A DNA stretch of 64,000 bases from Xylocopa sonorina (lineage: Eukaryota; Arthropoda; Insecta; Hymenoptera; Apidae). The translations under genes were made by a program, and so were the position numbers. The DNA is taken from positions 9,052,001 through 9,116,000 of the forward strand of contig NC_135201.1 in assembly GCF_050948175.1 (NCBI RefSeq), in the 5' to 3' direction. The notes beneath the pieces were generated by a model. That model saw only the letters and a list, made by a program, of their open reading frames with translations. It ran no database searches and was not told the DNA's origin. Positions 25,485-36,300 of the stretch are shown here, piece by piece (position 1 is the first letter of the stretch; the number at the start of each line of letters is the position of its first letter).

Positions 25485-27646
25485 TTTATCGGTACATGAA
25501 CGTATTTAAGATCAGAATGTCGTTTTAATAATTCCGTACACACAATTTCACTACACCATCGAAACGATATTCAGCCATGTTTCTGAACGAACAACGAGTT
25601 TCGTGTTCTTGAAGGCAAGCGAACCGAGCTACCCAACACGTATTCGTAAATGCATTAAAAATTCTCACTCACACAAATCCAAAGTATGTGCGTCACGAAT
25701 CGTAAATATTACGAGTAAATTGAAATATTCGTGATACGTCTACCAGTATTTTATCGAATTGCACCCGATCATCTAGATTATTCTAGACACTTCCATTTAC
25801 GTTAATGCATCGGTATTACACAAGGCAAATATGTATCATGGCGACCTTCAGCTCATGGCAATAGCTTCAACTACATACATATTATCATTATTAATAATCG
25901 TTTTTTTACAATACACACGTATCGAATCAATGATTATTTGCAAAATACTTCCTATCCAACTGTTTGTTGTCAACGCAGAGAAATATTTGTTCACGTTATC
26001 AATTGTTATTATTACTTAATCATGCCTTTGTATATATAGAGTATATACCACCAATAGTTCTATCACATTATTTTCAATACAACATTCGATTATTTATTAA
26101 ATATTCAACACACATATGCTTGGATAATATTAAGTGCGCAGTGGAACATTGTATTTTAACAAATGCACTGCACGATACGTATTTATAGTACTGTAGCGTA
26201 GTAAAATTTTAACTTCTTGCAGAAACAAGCATTAAAAATTAACCAATCAGAAAGAAGTTCTTCGACATCCGAGTCTAATGTTATATACACAGATATCGAA
26301 CATAAACAGAATTCGCGTTCATGAGAGTTCACATGAATCGATTCACCACTACAGTCGCACAGGTGTTTAAACTGTTAGAGCAGAAATATGCAATTTCAGC
26401 ACAGAGTAGACGATACGTCTTCTTATTTGGTACAAGATTTGAAAACTGACATGTCAGAAATGAAAAAGAGTGTCACTCGTAGAAATGTTGCGATGTGCGA
26501 TTGCGCAGCGGCCATCTTGTACCTGAAAATGTCTCTGGCCAATCGTAATCGAATCGCTCGACTACGCGCGCAATTCAACGCACTTTAATTTCAAACTTTG
26601 AAAGAGTTTGATATTGAAGGCAAATTTTACTTATTTCTCGAATTAAATATTTTTAATTCGACTCAGAGTATTTTACAATTCTTCATAGAAAATGTTGAAT
26701 AAGAACAGTCTTTATTTACGCTCCAAACATATTTTTTATTTTCACATGTTAGATCTATTTGTATTGTTCACTCATTTGAAATCAGGACCTTTAATGAGTT
26801 GACAATATTATACTTTCACGTTTCTATTGGAAAATAATTAATAAATATATTAACGAACAATTTATTGTTGCATGATGTTATAAGCATGAACCTATAAGCA
26901 TGAAAAATATGTACAGCTTTTAGCTTAATCGTAAATTCTATACATTTCTTACTTTTTATTGCATGATTTAAAACATACATGCAAAATAAATATTTGGCAT
27001 TTAATATAAATTATTTTAGATTCTATTATTTAACATTTTAATGTCAGTATTTAAATATATACAGAAATAGGTTACTAAAAATTTTTTTATACAATCGCGT
27101 GTTCAGTTATGTAATATATGTAAAATTATAAAATATAATTGAACAACAAATCATACTGACAATTAATTAGTTGTCCAGGCATACGAAAATTATTGTAATC
27201 CTAGAAATAAACAATTGTAAATTTTTAATGTACACATTTGTAAGATAAATAATGTGCGATGGTACTGTTCAAATGAGTTTGCGAAGTGTATATAATAATA
27301 TAGTAAACCTTTGCGTTTATATATATGTACACATACATACACGCTCGTATCTGTGATATAACTTACTTTTACTTTCTACTATTACCTATAGACAAGAAAA
27401 TTCTATAGATTTTAAAAAATTTCCACAACTCAAATTAAAAAACTAAATCGGTCATTGTTCAATTTAAGCTGCAGAAGTTAACATTCATCGTCCATGGTTC
27501 AATTTACATGCTATCAATTTCTTTCAATATCAGTGACATTGAAATTATAAGAAAACACATCAGTTCCCACTTATTCTCAGTCGCATATTCACATAATAAT
27601 TTGCTTTCTTTAAAATTTTAACTTAATTCATGTCTAAAGCTGTACA
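25485..27646. promoter_or_regulatory. hyd upstream region and TIM44 3' flank
   Basis: No coding exon is convincing in these 2.2 kb. Around 26440-26590 the sequence is CpG-richer and includes, on the minus strand at 26508-26519, CAAGATGGCCGC, close to the YY1/Pho core motif AAGATGGCGGC, and a CCAAT-like GGCCAATCG at about 26538-26546. This could be the hyd promoter with a 5' leader intron, which is inference. The part from about 26600 to 27646 is AT-rich and should contain the TIM44 3' UTR. Confidence 0.4.
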
Positions 27647-29918
27647 CTATACAAACTGCTCACTACTGTTAGCACTAAGATCGAGTAAACGCCATGCAGC
27701 TTTCGGATTAAGTTCGGTAGGATCACGGCACAGTACCCAGATATAATTAACACGCATTACTTTGTTAGGATCTCCTTCGATAACATTTTTGTTGATATCT
27801 CTCACACACATAATCTGCTGGCATTGGAAACTAATCATTAAAACTGGTCCCTGTTCCATTACTTTCCCCATTATTAAATCTATATTATTAATATCTGAAA
27901 TAGAAACGTTTTATTTTATGTATTTCAATCATGTGAAATGAAAAGATACAAATTTCTAATGTAATACCTAGGATCTTATTATCCAATACATATCCCAATT
28001 TTTCTGCTTGTATTAACGGCTGTGCTATTAATTTGTATGGAGCTTCGTGACACCAGTCTTTTAAAATTTCTAAATTTCCTCTCACCATAGCTTCCAATAT
28101 GTTTGGGATAATATCCGTTTCACAATACTTGAGAAACTGGACCCTATCAAAGCTAGGATCTAGTTTACAAATTTCAGTAAGTGTTTGTGATAAATCGGTT
28201 TTTTGAAACAGACCACCAACTATGTCTGTAAGCTTCTCTGTCAACAGTCTGGAAGCACGAATTACCGGATTATCCGATTCGTCGTATTTGATTTTCCAAT
28301 CCAATACTTTATTCACATATGGATTTTTATCCTTCAAAGAATATAATATTAACGTGAGTATTCGAAACTAACAAATATGATAGTATTTTCATTATCTCAA
28401 ATTATGCACCTTGAAGTTCTGCCACGATTGATAGAATTTCGAATCTTTGTGCAATTCAACACCTGTGGCCTCTGTGTTTGGTTGGACAATTTTATCATCT
28501 AGAGTTTCCATCACATCTTTTCTCTTCCTCAATTTCTTAGGTGGGACATAAACCCTTCCTATAGTTTATTTCTTTTTAAAAAAAAAAACAGTACTGCAAA
28601 AATCCTTTTACTTAACTATAAAAATTAATTTACCATGCATCCCTTGATGATCTAATTCCTCGCGAACAGCTTCAGCAGTTTGTGATATCGTTTGAAAAGC
28701 GGACGTTTTACCTAAGGCTTGACTTTTCTCAGATATTGTCTCCGCTGCTTCTTTTGCAGATTTTGATATTTCTTCACTCAGCTGACCAGCTTTTTTACCC
28801 AATTCCGTTTTGCTTGCTTCTTCGAGAACTCCTTGGACCTATGTGATATTATGTAATCAGTATCTGCTATATTTATGAACTTTATTAATGTGACAAAATA
28901 TATTCCTATCTGTACCTTTCCTTTTATAGATCCAAATTTCCCTTTAAGAACTTCAGAACCTTTAGTTGCCCCAGATTCGACTGCTTGAAATTTTTGTCTA
29001 GCAGAACGCAATGCCACTGACTGTTCTAACTTTTCTGCTTCTTCTCTGAACTTTTTCAATGACTCCTTCATCTCCTTATTCTTTTGCATTTCTTGCTTAA
29101 TATTTTCAAGAAACTGAGAAAAAAAGCTTGGCCTTCTTGCTGGGTTCGAATAAAATCTAACCTAATGAAACACGCCAGGCAATTAATAAAATAAATAGAT
29201 ATCTGGATCAAATATATTTCAAAATAAAACTCACTGCTAATACTTGTACATTACCTGAGGTAATTGTGACTTTAATGATACATTGTAGGTACATATCGTT
29301 CTATCATCCGTAACAAATTTTTTTTTTAATCTTGCAGATCTTTTGATACCTACAAAGCTAGCTCTACATACAGCAAAATTCTGAAACTATACAAAAATAT
29401 TAAATTATACATATCAACTTTATATTTATAGTAAGAAAATTCAAATTTCTAATTTTCTAATCTTCTGTGAATTATTTACTGTTACTGTCATTATTATTAA
29501 TTACCATATTTAATGTAAGTTTAAGAGAACCTTCTTTTCTGTATATATATTCACGAAAAAGGAACAATAAAAATTAATAAACAGTTCTATCGTTAACCAT
29601 TTCACAATGTCTGTATGTACGTTCTTGCAATTATATAAATCATCATTAATTCTTCGTGAAAATTAATTAAGATAATCAAAGTACAATTGTCGATTTCGAA
29701 AACAATTAAAATATTATGATGCAATCAAAACGGTGGCATGAAATAATCTCCAGCGAGAAGAACATAACCTGGACCAGATGGAAAAATGTGACCGGTTTCT
29801 GAATAAAACATTTATGAAATTGTGTTAATGTAGAATGAAACGAACGAGTAATTTCATGTTCATATATCTCTCTGAATTAGAGGTAAGGGTTCAGTTAGCA
29901 ATTAAAGTTATTTACCAT
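27647..29918 (-). CDS. Tim44: Mitochondrial import inner membrane translocase subunit TIM44
   Basis: The translated exons follow TIM44. A presequence-like N-terminus (NFAVCRASFVGIKRSARLKK) leads to VRFYSNPARRPSFFSQFLEN. A coiled-coil, K/E-rich region follows (NKEMKESLKKFREEAEKLEQ). Then comes VYVPPKKLRKRKD and the C-terminal Tim44 domain with NPYVNKVLDWKIKYDESDNP, DPSFDRVQFLKYCETDIIPN, VRGNLEILKDWCHEAPY and VLMISFQCQQIMCVRD, ending in NPKAAWRLLDLSANSSEQFV. TIM44 anchors mtHsp70 to the TIM23 channel on the matrix side. The exon 29255-29386 is preceded in phase by a bare ATG|GTAAAT at 29918-29916; an equivalent ATG|GTAATT exists at 29517-29515, so which start is used is unsettled. Both give M-FQNFAV. 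Confidence 0.93.
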
Positions 29919-30729
29919 TTTACGAATGATTTATCTGCAACATCAAAAATCTTCATAAAATATGTTGGGGCTAATGAAAGGGACATCTATCGTCAAAAAT
30001 TAAACTAAGTCATGGAATACTTACATACAGATGGAAGTGTGCAACAGTGTTACAGTAATGTGAACGCGTGACTCAGTAATTACATCACTAGTCCAATAAG
30101 AAAGCCGCGATCTATCTACATTCCTTTTACTTTTTCTTTTATTTGTCGAATAAGTATAATTTAAGTTATGATCACACTGTAGATATTTCTAGGACATTTC
30201 TAGTCTTATTTAGTTAACAAATATGTATATATACTACATATATACCTGTGTATGTGAGTACACATATACATGTACATATGCATACACAAAATTTCTTAAC
30301 TAAGATATCAATAGATTATTATAAGTAATAAATGTACATAGTTATAATTATATTTCTATAGTAATTGAATCATTACAAATAATAAATATTATTGAGAGAA
30401 CATTGGTTTAGCTGATATCAAAACTAATAGCAAACCTAACTCAAAGTACTCTGAATAATCAAAAGTATCTTTATGTACATTTTCGAAGTTAAAATTTTAA
30501 TAGGATTTATACACGCGTTAACGAAATTATTCAGGATACTGATCTTAACAATATATCTCGCATCAGTTTACTTAATTGTTTTTAATTATTGTATGTACAG
30601 AATTGAAAGACTTATAAATACATTTTATTACTTTGAACATTTAAAATTAGAGTTATAGGAAATATGTCTTTAAATGTAGAAAATTTTAGTATCTTTCTAA
30701 ATGTACATATTGTATTGATTATACATCAA
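29919..30729. promoter_or_regulatory. TIM44 promoter region and neugrin 3' flank
   Basis: At 30069-30075 there is TGACTCA (AP-1 type) and at 30093-30097 a CCAAT box, 150-180 bp upstream of the putative TIM44 start and in a locally GC-richer patch. The remainder, to 30729, is AT-rich and would include the neugrin 3' UTR; a short AT/CATA-rich tract lies at 30220-30290. Confidence 0.4.
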
Positions 30730-32004
30730 TTAACCTTTTAAACCTGGTACTCTGTACAAGAATTCTCCATCGTCGTCGTAATAACAATCCTTTATCCTGT
30801 ATGTCATGCCTCTCTTATGTACATTTTTTGGAATTTTTATGTATTGCGTATACTCAAGGTTACTATCAATGAGCAAGTTACGCTCTTTTATGTATGTATC
30901 CAAGCTTGCACTTTTTATGTTTACTTCAACAGTTAATTTAGAACTAGTTTTATCCTTTCTAACAACTGGTGCATCTTTGTCAGATAAATTTTTTTCGGTA
31001 ATATCCTTTGCGGTATCATTTGATGCATTATAATGTACATCTAAATTCGTAGATTCTATATGTTTTCTATAAGTATCCATCAATGCTACCTTTTCTTCGG
31101 GAGATGTTTTGTCTGGATTATTTATCTTGCTTTTCAAAAATTCGTCAAAAGCTAATTTCTTCGTTTCCTTGATCAGTTTGAAGCCTTTATCTTCTCCCGA
31201 GCTCAAGGCCTTGATACTTTTATTTGAACTACTTTGCGCAGAAATCAACTGTTCATCCTTTGTAACAGATTGTTCACTGTTAAGATCACTTACAATACTA
31301 GAAAAATATGTACTCTTTGGAGTTGGAAACTTTATCTTTGGAGGTATAAATTCCTGTTCCAAAACTTCTTTGTCCATTAAATTAATCTTTCTGTCTTTGA
31401 ACTTCACTAAATGTTCTTTTAAGGTGGGACTCAGTGCCAATCGCCCTTTCTTGAATTGTTTCCAATTTTCAATAACTTTATTATCGTATTGAAGAATCCT
31501 CTCTGCTGATTTTGGTACCCATTTCGTTTTCAAGATTTTTCTTATAGTCTCTGGCAAAGCTGGAAAACTTTCACTTAATTTCTCAGGTGTCCATTTTTCT
31601 GGATCAATCTTATGCAATTTCTTTATCTGATCCTTTTCAATGTAAGTAAGAAAATTTGGCGATCTTTCCTTAAAAACTTTAGTTTTAACAATATTTTGTT
31701 GTAACTTTATCCTATTTCTTAGTGCTTCTCTGAAAATCATACGGAGAATGTGAATAATTTATAAACTAAAATTCAACGCAATATGCACATATATTATATA
31801 CCTCTTGTTATTTATATAAGTTCCCGTAAGTTCTTCAATATTAGGTTCATACATTCCTAGATCTTCTTCATTGTATTTCTCGAAATCATCTTTAAAATCT
31901 CTAATTCTCTCTACTTTTTTTCCCTGCATACCAGCGAATTTAGTTTTAGATTTGGTAGCATATGTTCTTAATAATTTCAATGTTAACATGCCAATATTAT
32001 TCAT
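30730..32004 (-). CDS. NGRN: Neugrin homologue (mitochondrial rRNA-associated)
   Basis: Two exons, 32004-31802 and 31729-30730, join in frame at KR|EALRNR. The N-terminus MNNIGMLTLKLLRTYATKSK is a good mitochondrial presequence. The core, LTYIEKDQIKKLHKIDPEKW then TPEKLSESFPALPETIRKIL and KTKWVP, matches the helix-turn-helix-like block of neugrin/Rrg9 (W-x-x-x-x-L-x-x-x-F ... I-x-x-x-L-K-x-K). The C-terminal DDDGEFLYRVPG is the family end motif. The middle is lysine- and serine-rich and poorly conserved. Mammalian neugrin binds mitochondrial 16S rRNA with RCC1L, RPUSD3/4, TRUB2 and FASTKD2. It is divergently arranged with SF3B3. Start choice: the first ATG of the open frame; an in-frame ATG five codons later is possible. 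Confidence 0.85.
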
Positions 32005-33315
32005 TATGGTATTTATGATTTACCTACATACAAGATATTGTATTAAAAATTATATACAATATAACTAAATTATTAAGCATATAACTATATAATATATTAC
32101 ATCTATCGTATAATTCATAAGTTTAATGTATATATTCGAATACTAGAAAAAAAAATACATACGAATTATTTCACAATTTCAACTTGTAAATAATATTATT
32201 TTTTGGTAAGAGTAGAAAAGCCATTTTACTCATGAGAGTCCATAGCATTGGCTGTATTTAATTGTGTATACCTATGTCGCTGCAATCAGCATGAAGCATA
32301 TAAGTACCACAAACCCTAGTAATCTTCTTTTCGTTTTTTTTATATAGTCTAGAATTTTCATTTTTACTCAATCAAATAATAGATCTATAATTATGAAAAG
32401 ACTATATATTCCATTACATGTGATTACATTTTTACTTCATATAGAATTTATGTAAATTAAAAATATATCCATAAGACTCGTGTTGCGCATGCATATATAA
32501 TTATTCTTCATTTTATACTGTTTTGTGCATACACGTATAACGTATATTTGCGCGTAATAAATGATAACAAATAATAGTTTTAATTTCACTGAAAATCTTT
32601 AGGTAGCGCTGTTATTCTTCACGACATATTTTACTTAGTTTCCATTCTATTTCTGTTACACAGTTTGATAAAAACGAGCTATATGGCACAATTGGTCGTT
32701 GCAAATGGTCGTCGCTCGGTGGTTGATGGTTTCTGTAGGTTTCGATTATCCAGAGGCATCATAGTTAAAGTTGAATAGTATTTTCAACTGCAAGGTAAAA
32801 TAATATGTATTAAATTCTGATAATTTAAGGATTTGTAATATTTTTTAAATCTGTACTCAACTGGTTTGGAAATCAATCGATTTGAAGCCGTTTACTTATT
32901 TCCGTTATAACACGTGTAGTGGATAATTTTTGTATATTTTTAATACCTTTATCCAATATTTTTCTCTAAAAACCATTGGTATATCATATTAATTTGAAAT
33001 CAGTGAATTATAATATTTAAAAGGACTCTATTTCATAAGGCTAAAGTTCACATTATGAATGAACAGAATGGACGCTTTCACTTTTTTTTTTTTTTTACGA
33101 ATCTTATTGTTTCTATCGTACTGGTTTTTGTTTCTTGGAATATCCACGACAAGAATATTTATTTTATACAATATAGATGCTAAATTAGTTGAACTAATTT
33201 TATCTGTAATATTTTGTTGCAGAATGGATGTAGACCTCTTATATCACTAGAAATTGATAAACATTTCTATCTAATGATTTTATAAATAAAGACAAAGAAC
33301 GAAGAAACCACCATA
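32005..33315. promoter_or_regulatory. Bidirectional promoter of neugrin and SF3B3, with SF3B3 5' UTR exons
   Basis: The two start codons face away from each other across 1.3 kb. A less AT-rich patch at about 32620-32794 ends in a good donor (CAAG|GTAAAA at 32794). An acceptor TTGTTGCAG ends at 33222, so 33223-33315 would be the second 5' UTR exon of SF3B3. The intron holds a poly-T run near 33080. No TATA box is convincing. Confidence 0.5.
33224..33250 (+). promoter_or_regulatory. Short upstream ORF in the SF3B3 leader
   Basis: An ATG two bases into the putative second leader exon opens a frame of eight codons (MDVDLLYH) ending TAG, 65 bp before the SF3B3 start. If the leader is spliced as proposed, it would be scanned before the main ATG. 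Confidence 0.45.
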
Positions 33316-36300
33316 ATGTATCTTTACAATTTAACTCTTCAACGTGCCACTGGCATCACGCACGCAGTGCATGGAAATTTCTCTGGCAGTAAAATGCAAG
33401 AAATTTTGGTTTCTCGTGGCAAATCTTTAGAGTTATTAAGACCTGACCCAAATACTGGAAAAGTTCATACCTTATTAACTGTAGAAGTATTTGGAATTAT
33501 AAGGTCTTTGATGGCCTTCAGATTGACTGGTGGCACCAAGGATTATATTGTTGTTGGATCAGACTCTGGACGCATTGTAATTTTAGAATACATTCCTGCC
33601 AAGAATGTTTTTGAGAAAGTACATCAAGAAACATTCGGGAAAAGTGGATGTAGGCGTATTGTACCTGGACAGTACTTAGCCATAGATCCAAAAGGAAGAG
33701 CTGTAATGATAGGTATTACAATATAGTTTTGTAATTTGTATAGATAAGGAAATATCTTTTATACTTGGAAAATGATTATAGATCTTATCCGTGTTTCAAC
33801 TGATTAACATTGATTATAAGCAACCTAAATGATTACATATGTTCTTTGTAAGAATACTTTTGAATATGGTTTAATTATTATTCATTGGGAATACTCTCTT
33901 TATTTCAGGTGCAATTGAAAAACAAAAGCTTGTTTATATTTTAAATAGAGATCCTGAAGCTCGGCTTACAATCTCGTCACCTTTGGAAGCGCATAAGAGT
34001 AACACATTAGTTTATCATACTGTAGGAGTTGATGTGGGTTTTGAGAATCCTATGTTTGCCTGCTTAGAAATTGATTATGAGGTAAAACTGATGAATCTAT
34101 TTTTAAATAATACGTATCATTAATAATAGTAATGATCTATTTTTCAGGAAGCAGATAGTGATCCTACTGGAGATGCAGCAGTGAAGACGCAACAAACGTT
34201 AACCTTGTACGAACTTGATCTCGGTTTAAATCACGTTGTACGGAAATATAGCGAACCTTTAGAAGAGCACGCTAACTTTCTTGTATCTGTTCCTGGCGGA
34301 AACGACGGCCCCAGCGGTGTTCTTATTTGTTCTGAAAATTATTTAACATATAAAAATTTAGGAGATCAGCATGATATTCGTTGCCCTATTCCGAGGAGGC
34401 GCAACGATTTAGATGACCCTGAACGGGGTATGATATTCGTGTGTTCTGCTACTCACAAGACCAAGAGCATGTTCTTCTTTTTGGCTCAGACTGAGCAAGG
34501 AGATATATTTAAAATTACTCTCGAAACCGACGAGGATATGGTTACTGAAATTAAATTAAAATACTTTGACACTGTGCCTGTCGCGGCAAGCATGTGTGTT
34601 TTGAAGACTGGTTTCTTATTTGTGGCTTCAGAATTTGGCAATCAGTAAGCACATTTAAATAATCCTGTTTTTAAAAATGGGAGTTTGTATTTGAATAGCC
34701 TTTATATGTTTATTTTAGTTATCTCTACCAAATTGCACACTTGGGAGACGACGACGATGAGCCGGAGTTTAGTTCTGCTATGCCTCTCGAAGAAGGTGAT
34801 ACTTTCTTCTTTGCACCAAGACCGCTTAGGAATTTAGTATTAGTCGATGAAATGGATAGTTTATCGCCAATAATGGCATGTCAGGTAATTTATTATGAAT
34901 AACATTCAGTGTAAGTTATTAATCACGTTAAGAATAAAATATTAATGCACTCTAAAAATGAAAGATTAACACCTTATGTGTTTCTTTTTATAAAGAGGTG
35001 CAAGAGTAAAATATTCTTAGTCGCCTTCAATTTGTTTTTGCAAACTGAAGTTGAACCTAAGAATGACATTCAATATAAGCTAATACCTAAAGCGGGTCTG
35101 ATTGTAGTTAGTCGTTGTAATTGAATCACTACTTTTATGTAGGTAGCTGATTTAGCAAACGAAGATACACCACAATTATATATTACTTGTGGCCGAGGAC
35201 CACGATCTACATTGCGGGTGTTACGACATGGTTTGGAAGTATCCGAAATGGCTGTTAGTGAACTGCCCGGTAATCCAAACGCTGTATGGACTGTTAAAAG
35301 AAGAATCGATGGTTAGTTTGACGATACCTTATATAGCAGTTACTTGCATGGATTTTTTGTTACTATACGTACACATATATACGCGTTCTAACAACAATGC
35401 AAATTCAGTTTTATCAGCTTCGTTTTGTTTCTTACATTGATGATGTACACTTCTCTTGTTAATGATCTGCACATGATACAGTTATGCACGCGTGCGTTCA
35501 AAGATATTAGTTTATCCTAACATGATAGAAAATTAAATTTTTTGTAGTACCTCCGTTATGTAATTTTGATTGCAGTAAGCCGAGATGTTTGCTTACAATG
35601 TTAAAAAATTGTGGAGGTATTTGGAATAAGAATTATGTTTGGAAATATTTCATTTACATTTTTCTAAAAGAAGGATAGCTTATTCTATTTAACTCGACAA
35701 TTTTTCAATATAACAGACAAAAATAAAAGTAAAGAAAAGTTGATTTTTTAAATGATATTAATGAATCTGGTGGCTTGATACACTCTTATCAAACACCAGT
35801 TCTCTCTTTCAGGCTACCAGCATGCTATTGGTTGAACCACAGAACACAGAAAGTGACAGAAAGGTAAGGACTGTCAAAATAGCCGGGAATTAAAGAAATG
35901 GAATTTGCGGGGAAAATGAAAAACCAATATACTTTTTGCGAATAGGGTGGAAAAAGCAATCGTGCTTGATCGTTAAGCAGAGACAATCTTTTTATTTAAG
36001 AATGAATTTCGTTTTTCGATGCTTTTGTTCTCTTTTGATATTCAGAGTGAGCTTCCTAATTATGATTACAGAGGAGTATGATGCTTACATCATAGTGTCC
36101 TTCGTCAATGCTACTCTTGTACTTAGTATTGGAGAAACTGTAGAGGAAGTGACCGATTCTGGATTTCTCGGTACGACACCAACACTGAGCTGTTCTGCTT
36201 TGGGAGAAGATGCCCTGGTGCAGGTATGTTTCACATCCGTTCAATTCGTACTATGTTTCGCAAAATGCACTACGGTATCTCCGGCTTCTGGTCCATTCAC

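Noticed and set aside
25831..26188. Two overlapping hydrophobic small frames
   Set aside because: AT-rich sequence yields isoleucine- and leucine-rich frames by chance; no supporting signals.
26388..26588. 66-codon plus-strand frame upstream of hyd
   Set aside because: It has no recognisable domain and sits in a promoter-like patch; no splice partner is seen.
33059..33250. 63-codon hydrophobic frame before SF3B3
   Set aside because: Most of it lies in the predicted leader intron and encodes a poly-T-derived phenylalanine run.
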